The notes under the pieces are model-generated. The model searched no databases, was not told where the DNA came from, and saw only the letters and a list, made by a program, of their open reading frames with translations. DNA of 64,000 nucleotides from positions 186,001-250,000 of the forward strand of contig NZ_LAXJ01000008.1 in NCBI RefSeq assembly GCF_001441615.1, written 5' to 3'. Positions 16,903 to 24,197 of the stretch are shown here, piece by piece; the first letter of the stretch is position 1; each line of letters starts with the position of its first letter. The DNA comes from Roseovarius atlanticus (GTDB lineage: Bacteria > Pseudomonadota > Alphaproteobacteria > Rhodobacterales > Rhodobacteraceae). The translations under genes were made by a program, and so were the position numbers.

Positions 16903-17352
16903 ATGCAGGACTTTGCCACGGATATTCCCGCGATGCAGCCCGGCCAGCTTTTGGCGCGCGGGGTGTGCCGGCATCTGCTGGGCTATGATTTCGCCACTGT
17001 CGAGGAATTCTCGCCTGAACGGGGCAAGCGCGTGGACGTGATGGCGCTGGGGCCGAAGGGTGAGATCTGGGTTGTAGAGTGTAAGTCGAGCCGGGCGGAT
17101 TTCACCTCGGATTTCAAGTGGGACGGCTACCTGGAATGGTGCGACAGGTATTTCTGGGCGGTGGACGAGGCGTTCCCGACCGATTTGTTGCCGAACGGCA
17201 CGGGGCTGATCATCGCGGATGCTTATGATGCGCAGATCATCCGCATGGCGCCGGAACACAAGCTGGCGGGCCCACGGCGCACAGCATTGACACGGCGGTT
17301 CGCGCGGCAGGCGGCGCTGCGGTTGCAGGGCGCGCGCGATCCGGGGCTGTGA
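16903..17352 (+). CDS. mmcB: DNA repair protein MmcB
   Basis: A 149-residue protein of the MmcB (DUF1174-like) family with a restriction-endonuclease-like core. Visible active-site type residues are Asp in VDVMAL, and EIWVVECKSSRADF with the E-x-K motif of PD-(D/E)xK nucleases. In Caulobacter mmcB is an SOS gene needed for mitomycin C resistance. Here a perfect alphaproteobacterial LexA box lies directly upstream, which agrees. The leader is very short and lacks a clear ribosome site, so the mRNA may be nearly leaderless. Confidence 0.88.
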   Translation: MQDFATDIPAMQPGQLLARGVCRHLLGYDFATVEEFSPERGKRVDVMALGPKGEIWVVECKSSRADFTSDFKWDGYLEWCDRYFWAVDEAFPTDLLPNGTGLIIADAYDAQIIRMAPEHKLAGPRRTALTRRFARQAALRLQGARDPGL

Positions 17353-17358
17353 GCGGGG

Positions 17359-17425
17359 CGTTTTCTGCGCAGAAAACGGGATAGAAAATGCGCATTTTCT
17401 ATCCCAAAATTTGCGTAAATTTTGG
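17359..17425. repeat. Triple-palindrome intergenic repeat, copy 2
   Basis: Three palindromes in the same order as at 1527. The first is perfect over 20 bases with half-site CGTTTTCTGC; the second is perfect over 28 bases with half-site GGGATAGAAAATGC. The third has arms CCAAAATTT/AAATTTTGG around a GCGT centre. It sits between the convergent ends of mmcB and the small DUF6324-like gene. Confidence 0.88.
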
Positions 17426-17435
17426 ATGCGGGCGG

Positions 17436-17621
17436 CTAGCGTTTCGTCTCGGCGGCCTTGGCGGCGGCGAGGATTTCCTCGGCGATCTCGCGGGCCTCGT
17501 CGGGCTCGAAATCCATCGGGATCTCGGTAGAGCCCGCCATGATGAACAGGCGGACCATGCCCTGGTCGGTGGGGCCGATCTGCAGATTCGCCTCGATGTC
17601 GCGTTCGTCGTTGATGCCCAT
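17436..17621 (-). CDS. Small acidic protein (DUF6324-like)
   Basis: A 61-residue protein beginning MGINDERDIEANLQIGP. It has a short beta hairpin region (VRLFIMAGSTEIPMDF) and a C-terminal amphipathic helix rich in Ala and Glu. This matches a small conserved family found in Rhodobacterales that I associate with DUF6324. No function is known. The 114-base gap to tRNA-His upstream would hold its promoter. Its stop is separated from the mmcB end by the triple-palindrome repeat. Confidence 0.75.
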   Translation of the reverse strand: MGINDERDIEANLQIGPTDQGMVRLFIMAGSTEIPMDFEPDEAREIAEEILAAAKAAETKR

Positions 17622-17748
17622 GGCGGCCTCCTGGATATTTGCGATGGCCTAGCGCCTTAGTCGCGTGAAGGCAAGCGGGACGGAATGGAGGGTCATGTGC
17701 CGAAGAGGCTTGCAATCGCGGGCCGGGAAAGTTAAATCCGAGCCGCGT

Positions 17749-17825
17749 GCCGCCTTAGCTCAGTTGGTTAGAGCGCCTGATTGTGGATCAGGAGGTCCCC
17801 CGTTCGAGCCGGGGAGGTGGTACCA
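17749..17825 (+). tRNA. tRNA-His (GTG), without G-1
   Basis: A complete cloverleaf with encoded CCA. The acceptor is GCCGCCT/AGGTGGT, D stem GCTC/GAGC, anticodon stem CCTGA/TCAGG with loop TTGTGGA (anticodon GTG), and T stem CCCCG/CGGGG. The base before position 1 is T, position 73 is A, and position 1 pairs with T72 as a G-U wobble. The universal G-1:C73 pair is therefore missing, a known alphaproteobacterial oddity that is matched by an altered HisRS. Confidence 0.95.
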
Positions 17826-17888
17826 TTCCCTTCTTTGAAGCGCCGTTTAGTTGTCCCGCGCGGAACCAAGGCCGAAGGCCGCCGCGCG

Positions 17889-17917
17889 ATCGCCAGACCG
17901 CCCCCCGGTCTGGCGAT
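17889..17917. terminator. Perfect 12-pair hairpin downstream of tRNA-His
   Basis: ATCGCCAGACCG and CGGTCTGGCGAT form a perfect stem around five C residues. It could end the tRNA-His transcript, or the minus-strand DUF6476-like transcript from the other side. A T-rich tail (TTGGTTTG) follows but there is no clean T run, so intrinsic termination is uncertain. Confidence 0.45.
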
Positions 17918-18020
17918 TGGTTTGAGCTCGCGCTTTGATCGAAGGCGTTCCGGATGTGGCAACGATAAAGTGCGTTGAAGGCCCGTCAACTCGCCAGCCC
18001 GCGGTCTGACGATCACGCCG

Positions 18021-18329
18021 CTAGTCTGTCGTGACTTCGATGGTCTGGCGCAACTCGCCCGTCGTCTCATCGAAAACAAGGATCGTATCCGCATCCGTGA
18101 CCACAGCGTACCAGCCATTGGCGCGGGTGAAGGCGGTGGGCGTGGTGCCGTCGGGCAGGGTGATCTCGTCGGGCAGGGCAACGCGGGTGGCACCGGAGAA
18201 CTTGGTGACAAAGAGCGCGACGATGACTAGAAACCCGAGAATCATCACGCCCGTCAGAACGGTCACGAGGGTGCGCAGATAGCGCACCATCCCGGGGTCG
18301 ATCGACGGCGGCTGAGGAGTGTCGTTCAT
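18021..18329 (-). CDS. DUF6476-like single-helix membrane protein
   Basis: A 102-residue protein with one membrane helix (about 20-45) and a small C-terminal periplasmic beta domain containing DGTTPTAFTR and WYAVVTDADTILVFDE. The pattern matches a small Rhodobacterales family that I associate with DUF6476; no function is known. Its start codon (18329-18327) overlaps, on the other strand, the start codon of the pseudouridine synthase at 18328, so the two genes diverge from a shared CATG. Confidence 0.78.
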   Translation of the reverse strand: MNDTPQPPSIDPGMVRYLRTLVTVLTGVMILGFLVIVALFVTKFSGATRVALPDEITLPDGTTPTAFTRANGWYAVVTDADTILVFDETTGELRQTIEVTTD

Positions 18330-19371
18330 GGGCGCAGCCCCCCTGGAGTCCAGTGTTACCGTGCGGATCGGGGCCGATCCGCCGCCGCGCCTTGATAAGG
18401 CGCTTGCGCGCGATGTGCCAGAGGCAGCGTCGCTGTCGCGGACGCGGCTGGCGCGGCTGATCGCCGAGGGGGCGGTGCGCGTGGGCGGCGTGGTGGTGGC
18501 GGACCCAAAGGCGAAGGTGGTCGAGGGGGACATCATCGAAATCACCGTGCCCGTCGCCGCCGAGGTGGACGTGGTGGCGCAGGAGATCGCGCTGGAGGTG
18601 GTCTTCGAGGACGACGACCTGATCGTGATCGACAAACCTGCCGGCATGGTGGTGCATCCCGCACCTGGCAGCCCGGACGGGACGCTGGTGAACGCGCTCT
18701 TGCATCATTTCGGCGGCGCCCTGTCGGGCGTGGGCGGAGAGAAGCGCCCCGGCATCGTCCACCGGATCGACAAGGAGACCAGCGGGCTGCTGGTGGTGGC
18801 GAAGTCGGACCGGGCGCATCACGGGCTGGCGGCGCAATTCGAGGCGCATAGCGTGGAGCGCAAGTACCTGGCGGTGGTCCAAGGTGTGCCGGATGCGGCC
18901 GATCCGCGGCTGCGGGGTGTGCGCGGGGCCAGTTTCGAGGCGGGCAATATCCTGAAGCTGACCACGCAGTTGGCGCGGCACAAGACTGACCGGCAACGGC
19001 AGGCGGTTCTGTTCGAGGGCGGACGGCACGCGGTGACGCGGGCGCGTGTTGTCACCCCGTTCGGGGTGCCGCCGCAGGTGGCGCTGATCGAATGCTGGCT
19101 GGAGACTGGCCGCACGCACCAGATCCGGGTGCATATGGCCCATGCGGGGCACGGCCTGGTGGGTGACCCGGTCTATGGCGGGCGGCGCAAGCTGAACGAG
19201 AAGGCCCTGTCGCCGGACGCGCTTGCTGCCGCGAGAGACTTTCCGCGGCAGGCGTTGCACGCCGCCGTTCTGGGCTTTGCGCACCCGGTGAGCGGTGAGA
19301 CCATGCGGTTCGAGGCCGACCTGCCCGACGACATGGCCGCCCTGTTGCAGGAACTGGGCCGGACGGCCTGA
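18328..19371 (+). CDS. RluA-family 23S rRNA pseudouridine synthase (RluD-like)
   Basis: A 347-residue enzyme with an N-terminal S4 RNA-binding domain (SRTRLARLIAEGAVRVGG at about 35-55) and the RluA catalytic domain. The catalytic Asp lies in HRIDKETSGLLVVAK, and LETGRTHQIRVHMAH is the second family signature. It isomerises uridines in rRNA, probably those of helix 69 by analogy with RluD. GAGGAG nine bases upstream supports ATG 18328, although an in-frame GTG at 18319 exists. The ribosome site lies inside the divergent DUF6476-like gene. Confidence 0.88.
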   Translation: MGAAPLESSVTVRIGADPPPRLDKALARDVPEAASLSRTRLARLIAEGAVRVGGVVVADPKAKVVEGDIIEITVPVAAEVDVVAQEIALEVVFEDDDLIVIDKPAGMVVHPAPGSPDGTLVNALLHHFGGALSGVGGEKRPGIVHRIDKETSGLLVVAKSDRAHHGLAAQFEAHSVERKYLAVVQGVPDAADPRLRGVRGASFEAGNILKLTTQLARHKTDRQRQAVLFEGGRHAVTRARVVTPFGVPPQVALIECWLETGRTHQIRVHMAHAGHGLVGDPVYGGRRKLNEKALSPDALAAARDFPRQALHAAVLGFAHPVSGETMRFEADLPDDMAALLQELGRTA

Positions 19372-19473
19372 CGTTAATATGACAGCACAGCACGTGTGCG
19401 TGAGCAAACGTCACATCACTGGAAAACCGAGCCGGTTTGATTCATAAAGAATTAAACCATTTGGTTCACCTGT

Positions 19474-19502
19474 CTTGAATCCGGGTTGATGGCTGCCCAT
19501 AT
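19474..19502 (+). promoter_or_regulatory. Sigma-32-type promoter upstream of rpoH
   Basis: CTTGAAT at 19474-19480 and CCCATAT at 19496-19502 resemble the heat-shock consensus CTTGAA ... CCCATNT, with a 15-base spacer. Transcription would start about 25 bases before the TTG start codon. This suggests that rpoH is partly self-regulated, as in Caulobacter. Confidence 0.6.
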
Positions 19503-19538
19503 GGATGTTAAGACAATAAACATTGGAGGGTCACAGGG

Positions 19539-20435
19539 TTGAGCAATTACGCAAATCTTCCTGCGCCGTCGCCCGAGGCCGGGCTGAACCGGTACCTGCA
19601 GGAAATCCGGAAATTCCCGCTGTTGGAGCCGGAAGAGGAATACATGCTGGCCAAGCGCTGGGTCGAGGAACAGGACACCGACGCCGCGCACCAGATGGTC
19701 ACCAGCCACCTGCGCTTGGCGGCGAAGATCGCCATGGGCTATCGCGGCTATGGCCTGCCGCAGGCCGAGGTCATTTCCGAGGCCAATGTGGGCCTGATGC
19801 AGGCGGTCAAACGCTTCGACCCCGAGAAGGGGTTCCGGCTGGCGACCTACGCGATGTGGTGGATCCGGGCGAGCATCCAGGAGTACATCCTGCGCAGCTG
19901 GTCCATGGTGAAGCTGGGCACGACGAGTGCGCAGAAGAAGCTGTTCTTCAACCTGCGCAAGGCCAAGGCCCGCATCGGCGCGCTGGAAGAGGGTGACCTG
20001 CATCCCGACAAGGTCAAGCAGATCGCGCACGACCTGGGCGTGACCGAGGACGAAGTGATCAGCATGAACCGCCGGATGTCCGGGGGCGACGCGTCGCTGA
20101 ACGCCACGGTAGGTGCCGAGGGCGAAGGCACGATGCAGTGGCAGGACTGGTTGGAGGACGAGGACGCCGACCAGGCCGGTGACTACGAGAAGCGCGACGA
20201 GCTGGAGGCGCGGCGCGAGCTGTTGGCCGAGGCGATGGACGTTTTGAACGACCGCGAGAAGGATATCCTGACGCAGCGCCGGCTGAGCGAACAGACGGTG
20301 ACGCTGGAAGATCTGAGCGGGCAGTATGACGTCAGCCGCGAGCGCATTCGCCAGATCGAAGTGCGGGCGTTCGAGAAATTGCAGAAGCGTATGCGCAGCC
20401 TTGCCGCCGAGAAAGGGATGATGGCCACGGCCTGA
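19539..20435 (+). CDS. rpoH: RNA polymerase sigma-32 factor
   Basis: A 298-residue heat-shock sigma factor. Region 1.2 begins with YLQEIRKFPLLEPEEEYMLAKRW and region 2 contains the helix of core binding and the WWIRASIQEYILRSWSMVK block. The RpoH box QKKLFFNLRK follows at about 127-136. Region 4 ends in the helix-turn-helix VSRERIRQIEVRAFEKL. It directs transcription of chaperone and protease genes. The start is TTG with GGAGGG eight bases upstream. A sigma-32-like promoter lies upstream and a terminator 33 bases downstream. Confidence 0.96.
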   Translation: MSNYANLPAPSPEAGLNRYLQEIRKFPLLEPEEEYMLAKRWVEEQDTDAAHQMVTSHLRLAAKIAMGYRGYGLPQAEVISEANVGLMQAVKRFDPEKGFRLATYAMWWIRASIQEYILRSWSMVKLGTTSAQKKLFFNLRKAKARIGALEEGDLHPDKVKQIAHDLGVTEDEVISMNRRMSGGDASLNATVGAEGEGTMQWQDWLEDEDADQAGDYEKRDELEARRELLAEAMDVLNDREKDILTQRRLSEQTVTLEDLSGQYDVSRERIRQIEVRAFEKLQKRMRSLAAEKGMMATA

Positions 20436-20467
20436 TCCACCGGACACCGCGCCAGACGACGCGAATT

Positions 20468-20502
20468 GGCCCCTTCCGTATCGCGGGAGGGGCCTTATTG
20501 TT
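20468..20502 (+). terminator. Intrinsic terminator of rpoH
   Basis: GGCCCCTTCC pairs over ten positions with GGGAGGGGCC around a seven-base loop and is followed by TTATTGTT. Confidence 0.8.
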
Positions 20503-20534
20503 GCAACGTGAGTCGGAACCGAAGGAGGCGTCCG

Positions 20535-21560
20535 TTGCGCGCGCTGCCAGTTCTTTGCCTGTTCGTGCTTGCCTCCTGCGCGCCGCGTCCCGCGGCGGAA
20601 TATGCGCCGACCGTGCCCGAGGCGCATTTACAGACGCTCTATGTCGCGACGCAAAAGGCGCTGGACCACACCGGATGGACCTTTGGCGCGAAACGCACCG
20701 GGCAGATGCGCTATTTCCGGGCCGATATCTCGATCCCGCCGACGCACCGGGCCGGCCATGTGGAATGGCCCGACGGTCCGCCGGATGCGGCAACCGATTT
20801 CGTCGTGACCGCGACGGATGTCTATCCGTCGTCAGGGGCATTTTTCGGAGACGTCAAGGCAGCGCGCCCGGGGCGGGAAACCCAGGTTTTCGTACATGGC
20901 TACAACGTGACCCTGTCGGACGGGCTCTATCGCCTGGCACAGATGCGCGAGGATTTCGAGGTGGCCGAGCCGTCGGTGCTGTTCGCCTGGGCGTCGGCCG
21001 GGGATCCGCGGGGCTATGTCTATGACCGCGACAGCGTGCTCTATGCCCGCGACGACCTGGAGGATCTACTAAACGCCCTGACCAGCGGACCGCAAGACCG
21101 GGTGACGCTGCTGGCCCATTCCATGGGCTCGCAGCTGGTGATGGAGGTGATGCGGCAAGCCGCGCTGAAGGGCGACCGGCAGCTTTTGGACCGGATCAGC
21201 GGCGTGGTGCTGATGTCGCCGGACATCGACCCCGATGTGTTTCGCCGGCAGGCCGAGGCGATCGGGGACCTGCCGCAGCCGTTCCTGATTTTCGTCACGC
21301 AGCAGGACCGGGCGCTGAGCCTTGCCAGCCTGATCACCGGACGCAAGAAGCGGCTGGGGGTGATCGACGGGCCCGAGGCGGTGGCGGGGCTGCCGGTAAA
21401 GGTGATCGACTTTACCGCGCTGGCGGATGGCGAGGGGCTGGACCACGCGGTGGCGATCACCTCGCCCTCGGCCATTTCGGTGCTGAACGGGATGCTGGAG
21501 CAGGCCTCATTGGGCCGCGAGGCGTTCGAGGATTACATGGTGCTGGAGGCGCAGCCGTGA
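20535..21560 (+). CDS. Alpha/beta hydrolase lipoprotein (DUF900-like)
   Basis: A 341-residue exported protein. The N-terminus has a lipoprotein signal ending in the lipobox LASC, so the mature protein would be acylated at Cys of about position 15. The hydrolase domain has FVHGYNVT near residue 121 and the nucleophile elbow LLAHSMGS. A late His in LDHAVAITSPS would complete the triad. This corresponds to the DUF900 group of serine hydrolases; substrate unknown. The TTG start at 20535 is chosen because GGAGG lies directly upstream; the frame is open further upstream through the rpoH terminator. Confidence 0.85.
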   Translation: MRALPVLCLFVLASCAPRPAAEYAPTVPEAHLQTLYVATQKALDHTGWTFGAKRTGQMRYFRADISIPPTHRAGHVEWPDGPPDAATDFVVTATDVYPSSGAFFGDVKAARPGRETQVFVHGYNVTLSDGLYRLAQMREDFEVAEPSVLFAWASAGDPRGYVYDRDSVLYARDDLEDLLNALTSGPQDRVTLLAHSMGSQLVMEVMRQAALKGDRQLLDRISGVVLMSPDIDPDVFRRQAEAIGDLPQPFLIFVTQQDRALSLASLITGRKKRLGVIDGPEAVAGLPVKVIDFTALADGEGLDHAVAITSPSAISVLNGMLEQASLGREAFEDYMVLEAQP

Positions 21561-21608
21561 CAAGCGCGTCGCGGGATCCTATATCTGCTGTTCAGGAGGA
21601 ATTTTGCC

Positions 21609-21878
21609 ATGGCCGGTGGATGGGCGCGCGACGGCGCGGTTTCCGAACAGATCGAAGCCTCGATCGAGGACGAGTTGGCGCGGATGAAGGCGGCAAAGCG
21701 GCCCGTGGGCGAGAGCCTGACGCATTGTGCCGAATGCGAAGAGGAGATCCCGCAGGCGCGGCGCGAGGCGCTGCCGGGCGTGAAGCTGTGCATCGACTGT
21801 AGCCAGGAGCGCGATGGCGTGCAGCAGGCGCGAGGCGGGATCAACAGGCGCGGCTCGAAGGACAGCCAGTTGAAATAG
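21609..21878 (+). CDS. DksA/TraR family C4 zinc-finger protein (YbiI-like)
   Basis: An 89-residue protein with a four-Cys zinc finger: CAEC near residue 40 and CIDC near residue 61, separated by the EEIPQARREALPG segment of the DksA/TraR family. The long coiled-coil arm of DksA is absent, so it belongs to the short YbiI-type group. Binding to the secondary channel of RNA polymerase is possible but unproven. An excellent ribosome site (AGGAGGAA) precedes the ATG. The upstream hydrolase ends 48 bases earlier, so co-transcription is likely. Confidence 0.87.
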   Translation: MAGGWARDGAVSEQIEASIEDELARMKAAKRPVGESLTHCAECEEEIPQARREALPGVKLCIDCSQERDGVQQARGGINRRGSKDSQLK

Positions 21879-21888
21879 GCCGCTGTCG

Positions 21889-21955
21889 GAGGGGGGCTCT
21901 GCCCCCACGGCGAAACTGCGTTTCGCCGCTCCCCCGGGATATTTATGGCCAGAGG
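21889..21955. repeat. Double-hairpin GC-rich repeat ending in CCCCCGGGATATTT
   Basis: Two hairpins, GGGGGCTCTGCCCCC and CGGCGAAAC/GTTTCGCCG, are followed by CTCCCCCGGGATATTTATGGCC. This last part matches a sequence I know as a frequent intergenic repeat of Rhodobacterales genomes. It lies between the zinc-finger gene and a convergent small membrane gene, where it could also stop transcription from both sides. Confidence 0.7.
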
Positions 21956-21966
21956 AAGAGGTGGGG

Positions 21967-22152
21967 TCAGCGCTTGGGCAGCCGACCGGTGAGGCGGCGC
22001 CAGAGAGGGACCACGTCGAGCGAGGCCACGGCGATACCCAACGGGATCATCCAGAAGCCCAGCACGGGCAGGAAGCCGAAGATCCCGCCAATGATGAGAA
22101 GGATCCCAAGGACCAGCCGCAAGCCCGGGGGCACGCGCGACCGGATGCGCAC
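21967..22152 (-). CDS. Small hydrophobic protein
   Basis: A protein of 61 residues if started at GTG 22152. It has a long hydrophobic region (about residues 10-48) that could form two membrane helices broken by Gly and Pro, and a basic C-terminus ending in GRLPKR. The frame extends upstream to the pepF stop, so the true start could be an alternative codon. It follows the oligopeptidase gene after about 57 bases and may be translated from the same mRNA. Conserved in appearance, function unknown. Confidence 0.6.
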   Translation of the reverse strand: MRIRSRVPPGLRLVLGILLIIGGIFGFLPVLGFWMIPLGIAVASLDVVPLWRRLTGRLPKR

Positions 22153-22209
22153 GAGCGCGCGTTTCAGGCGGTTGCGCAGGCTGTGAGGGCTGCGGGTGCG
22201 GGGCAGGGA

Positions 22210-24030
22210 TCAGTCCTCCATCGCCTCCAGTTCGTCGATGAAGCCGGAGATCATGCTGAGGCCCTTGTCCCAGAAAGCGGGGTCGGACGCGTCGAGGCCG
22301 AAGGGGGCCAGAAGCTCCTTGTGATGCATCGAGCCGCCCGCTTTCAGCATGTCGAAATACTTGTCCTGGAAGCCTGCGGAGTTTTCCTCGTAGACGGCAT
22401 AGAGCGCGTTCACCAGACCGTCGCCGAAGGCGTAGGCGTAGACGTAGAAGGGCGAATGGACGAAATGGGGAATGTAGGCCCAGAAGGTCTCGTAGCCCTC
22501 CATGAAGTCAAAGGCGGGGCCGAGGCTCTCGCCCTGCACAGACATCCAGAGGGCGCCGATGTCGTCCGAGGTGAGCTCGCCGCCACGGCGGGCATCGTGC
22601 AGCTTGCACTCGAAATCGTAGAAGGCGATCTGGCGGACGACGGTGTTGATCATATCCTCGACCTTGCCGGCGAGCAGGACCTTGCGTTCGGCGTTGTCCT
22701 TGGCGGCATCCAGCAGTTTGCGGAAGGTCAGCATTTCGCCGAACACGCTGGCGGTTTCCGCGAGGGTGAGGGGGGTGGACGAGAGAAGCTCGCCCTGTTC
22801 GGCGGCCAGCACCTGGTGCACGCCGTGGCCCAGCTCGTGCGCGAGGGTCATCACGTCGCGCGGTTTGCCGAGGTAGTTCAGCATGACGTAGGGGTGCACG
22901 TCGGTCACCGTGGGGTGGGCGAAGGCGCCGGGGGCCTTGCCGGGTTTGACGGCGGCGTCGATCCAGCCTTTGTCGAAGAAGGGCTCGGCAAGGTCGCCCA
23001 TGCGCGGGTCGAAATCGGAATAGGCGTCCATGACCATGACGCGAGCCGTGGGCCAGTCGATCTTGCGCGGGGCCTCCATCGGCAGGGGGGCGTTGCGGTC
23101 CCAGACCTGCATCCGGTCGAGGCCGAGCCATTTGCGCTTCAATTCGTAGTAGCGGTGGCTGAGCTTGGGGTAGGCGTCGACCACGGCGTTGCGCAGGGCC
23201 TCGACCACCTCGGCCTCGACATCATTGGAAAGGTGCCGGCCGGTCTGGGGGGTGGGCATACCGCGCCAGCGGTCGATGACCTCTTTTTCCTTGGCGGTGG
23301 TGTTGTGGACACGGGCGAAAGTGCGGATGTTGGCCTGGAAGGTGCGGGCAAGCTCGCGGGCGGCGGATTCGCGTTTGTCGCGGTCCTGTTCGGTGAGCAG
23401 GTTGAGGGTGGATTCGATGCCCAGTTCCTCGCCGTCGACGTCGAAGGTCAGGCCCGCGATGGTCTCGTCGAAGAGCCGTTCCCACGCGTCGCCGACGACG
23501 CCGAGATCGTGCAGGAATTTTTCTAGCTCGTCGGAAAGCTGGTAGGGCTTCATCGCCTGGATGCGGCGGATGACGGGGGCGTAGCGGGCGAGATCGGCGT
23601 TCTCGGCATACATTGCCACAAGGGTGTCGGTGTCGAGCCGGTTGAGCTCGAGGGTGAAGAAGACCAGCGGCGTGGTGTAGTTGGTGATCTTTTCCTGGCA
23701 GTCGGAGAGGAACTTGGCCCGCTCGCCATCGGTGGTCTGCTGGTAATAGCGCAGGCCGGCGAAGGACATGATGCGGCCGGCGACGGAGGAGATTCTCTCG
23801 TTGCGCTGGATGCATTGCAGCAGGCCGGCGGCGTCGAGATCGGCCAGCTTGCCCTCGTAATCGGCGGCGAAGTCGGCGCAGGCCTGTTCCAGCCAGTCGA
23901 GGTCGCGCTTGAGTTCGGGCGCGTCCTGCCCGGTATAGAGATCGTCGAGGTTCCATTCCGGCAGGTCGCCCAGGTTGTCGGAGCCGGAGGCGGCGTTGAC
24001 GTCGAAGGCGGGTTTGGGAAGCTGGAACAT
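22210..24030 (-). CDS. pepF: M3-family oligoendopeptidase F
   Basis: A 606-residue zinc metallopeptidase. The HExxH motif is in TLAHELGHGVHQ, with the third ligand Glu expected in the TASVFGEML segment about 25 residues later. The size and the N-terminal LPEWNLDDLYTG start match the M3 family, PepF branch. It degrades short peptides in the cytoplasm. An AGGAGA ribosome site precedes the ATG. There is a 167-base gap to the next gene upstream, containing a CCCGGA-type repeat. Confidence 0.93.
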   Translation of the reverse strand: MFQLPKPAFDVNAASGSDNLGDLPEWNLDDLYTGQDAPELKRDLDWLEQACADFAADYEGKLADLDAAGLLQCIQRNERISSVAGRIMSFAGLRYYQQTTDGERAKFLSDCQEKITNYTTPLVFFTLELNRLDTDTLVAMYAENADLARYAPVIRRIQAMKPYQLSDELEKFLHDLGVVGDAWERLFDETIAGLTFDVDGEELGIESTLNLLTEQDRDKRESAARELARTFQANIRTFARVHNTTAKEKEVIDRWRGMPTPQTGRHLSNDVEAEVVEALRNAVVDAYPKLSHRYYELKRKWLGLDRMQVWDRNAPLPMEAPRKIDWPTARVMVMDAYSDFDPRMGDLAEPFFDKGWIDAAVKPGKAPGAFAHPTVTDVHPYVMLNYLGKPRDVMTLAHELGHGVHQVLAAEQGELLSSTPLTLAETASVFGEMLTFRKLLDAAKDNAERKVLLAGKVEDMINTVVRQIAFYDFECKLHDARRGGELTSDDIGALWMSVQGESLGPAFDFMEGYETFWAYIPHFVHSPFYVYAYAFGDGLVNALYAVYEENSAGFQDKYFDMLKAGGSMHHKELLAPFGLDASDPAFWDKGLSMISGFIDELEAMED

Positions 24031-24131
24031 GCGGATCTCCTGTTGTCGCGTTGGTCAAGACATAGGGGGCGGGGCGGGCAGGCTCAAGCCGGGATCGGAA
24101 TTGCGCGTGCCCGGAAGGTAGAGGTGCGGTC

Positions 24132-24152
24132 ATCCCGGACTTGATCCGGGAT
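24132..24152. repeat. CCCGGA-type inverted repeat, copy 3
   Basis: ATCCCGGAC and a mirrored GATCCGGGAT give an inverted repeat with a TT centre. It is the clearest copy of a family also found at 5346 and 51661, and lies between the pepF start and the LysR gene end. Confidence 0.75.
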
Positions 24153-24197
24153 CTATGGCAGGGCGCGAGGTCCTCGGGTCCGCCCGTGGATGAGGGT

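Noticed and set aside
21961-23526. A 521-residue plus-strand frame opposite pepF
   Set aside because: pepF shows its HExxH motif and the expected family length; the plus frame has Gly/Val/His-rich shadow composition.
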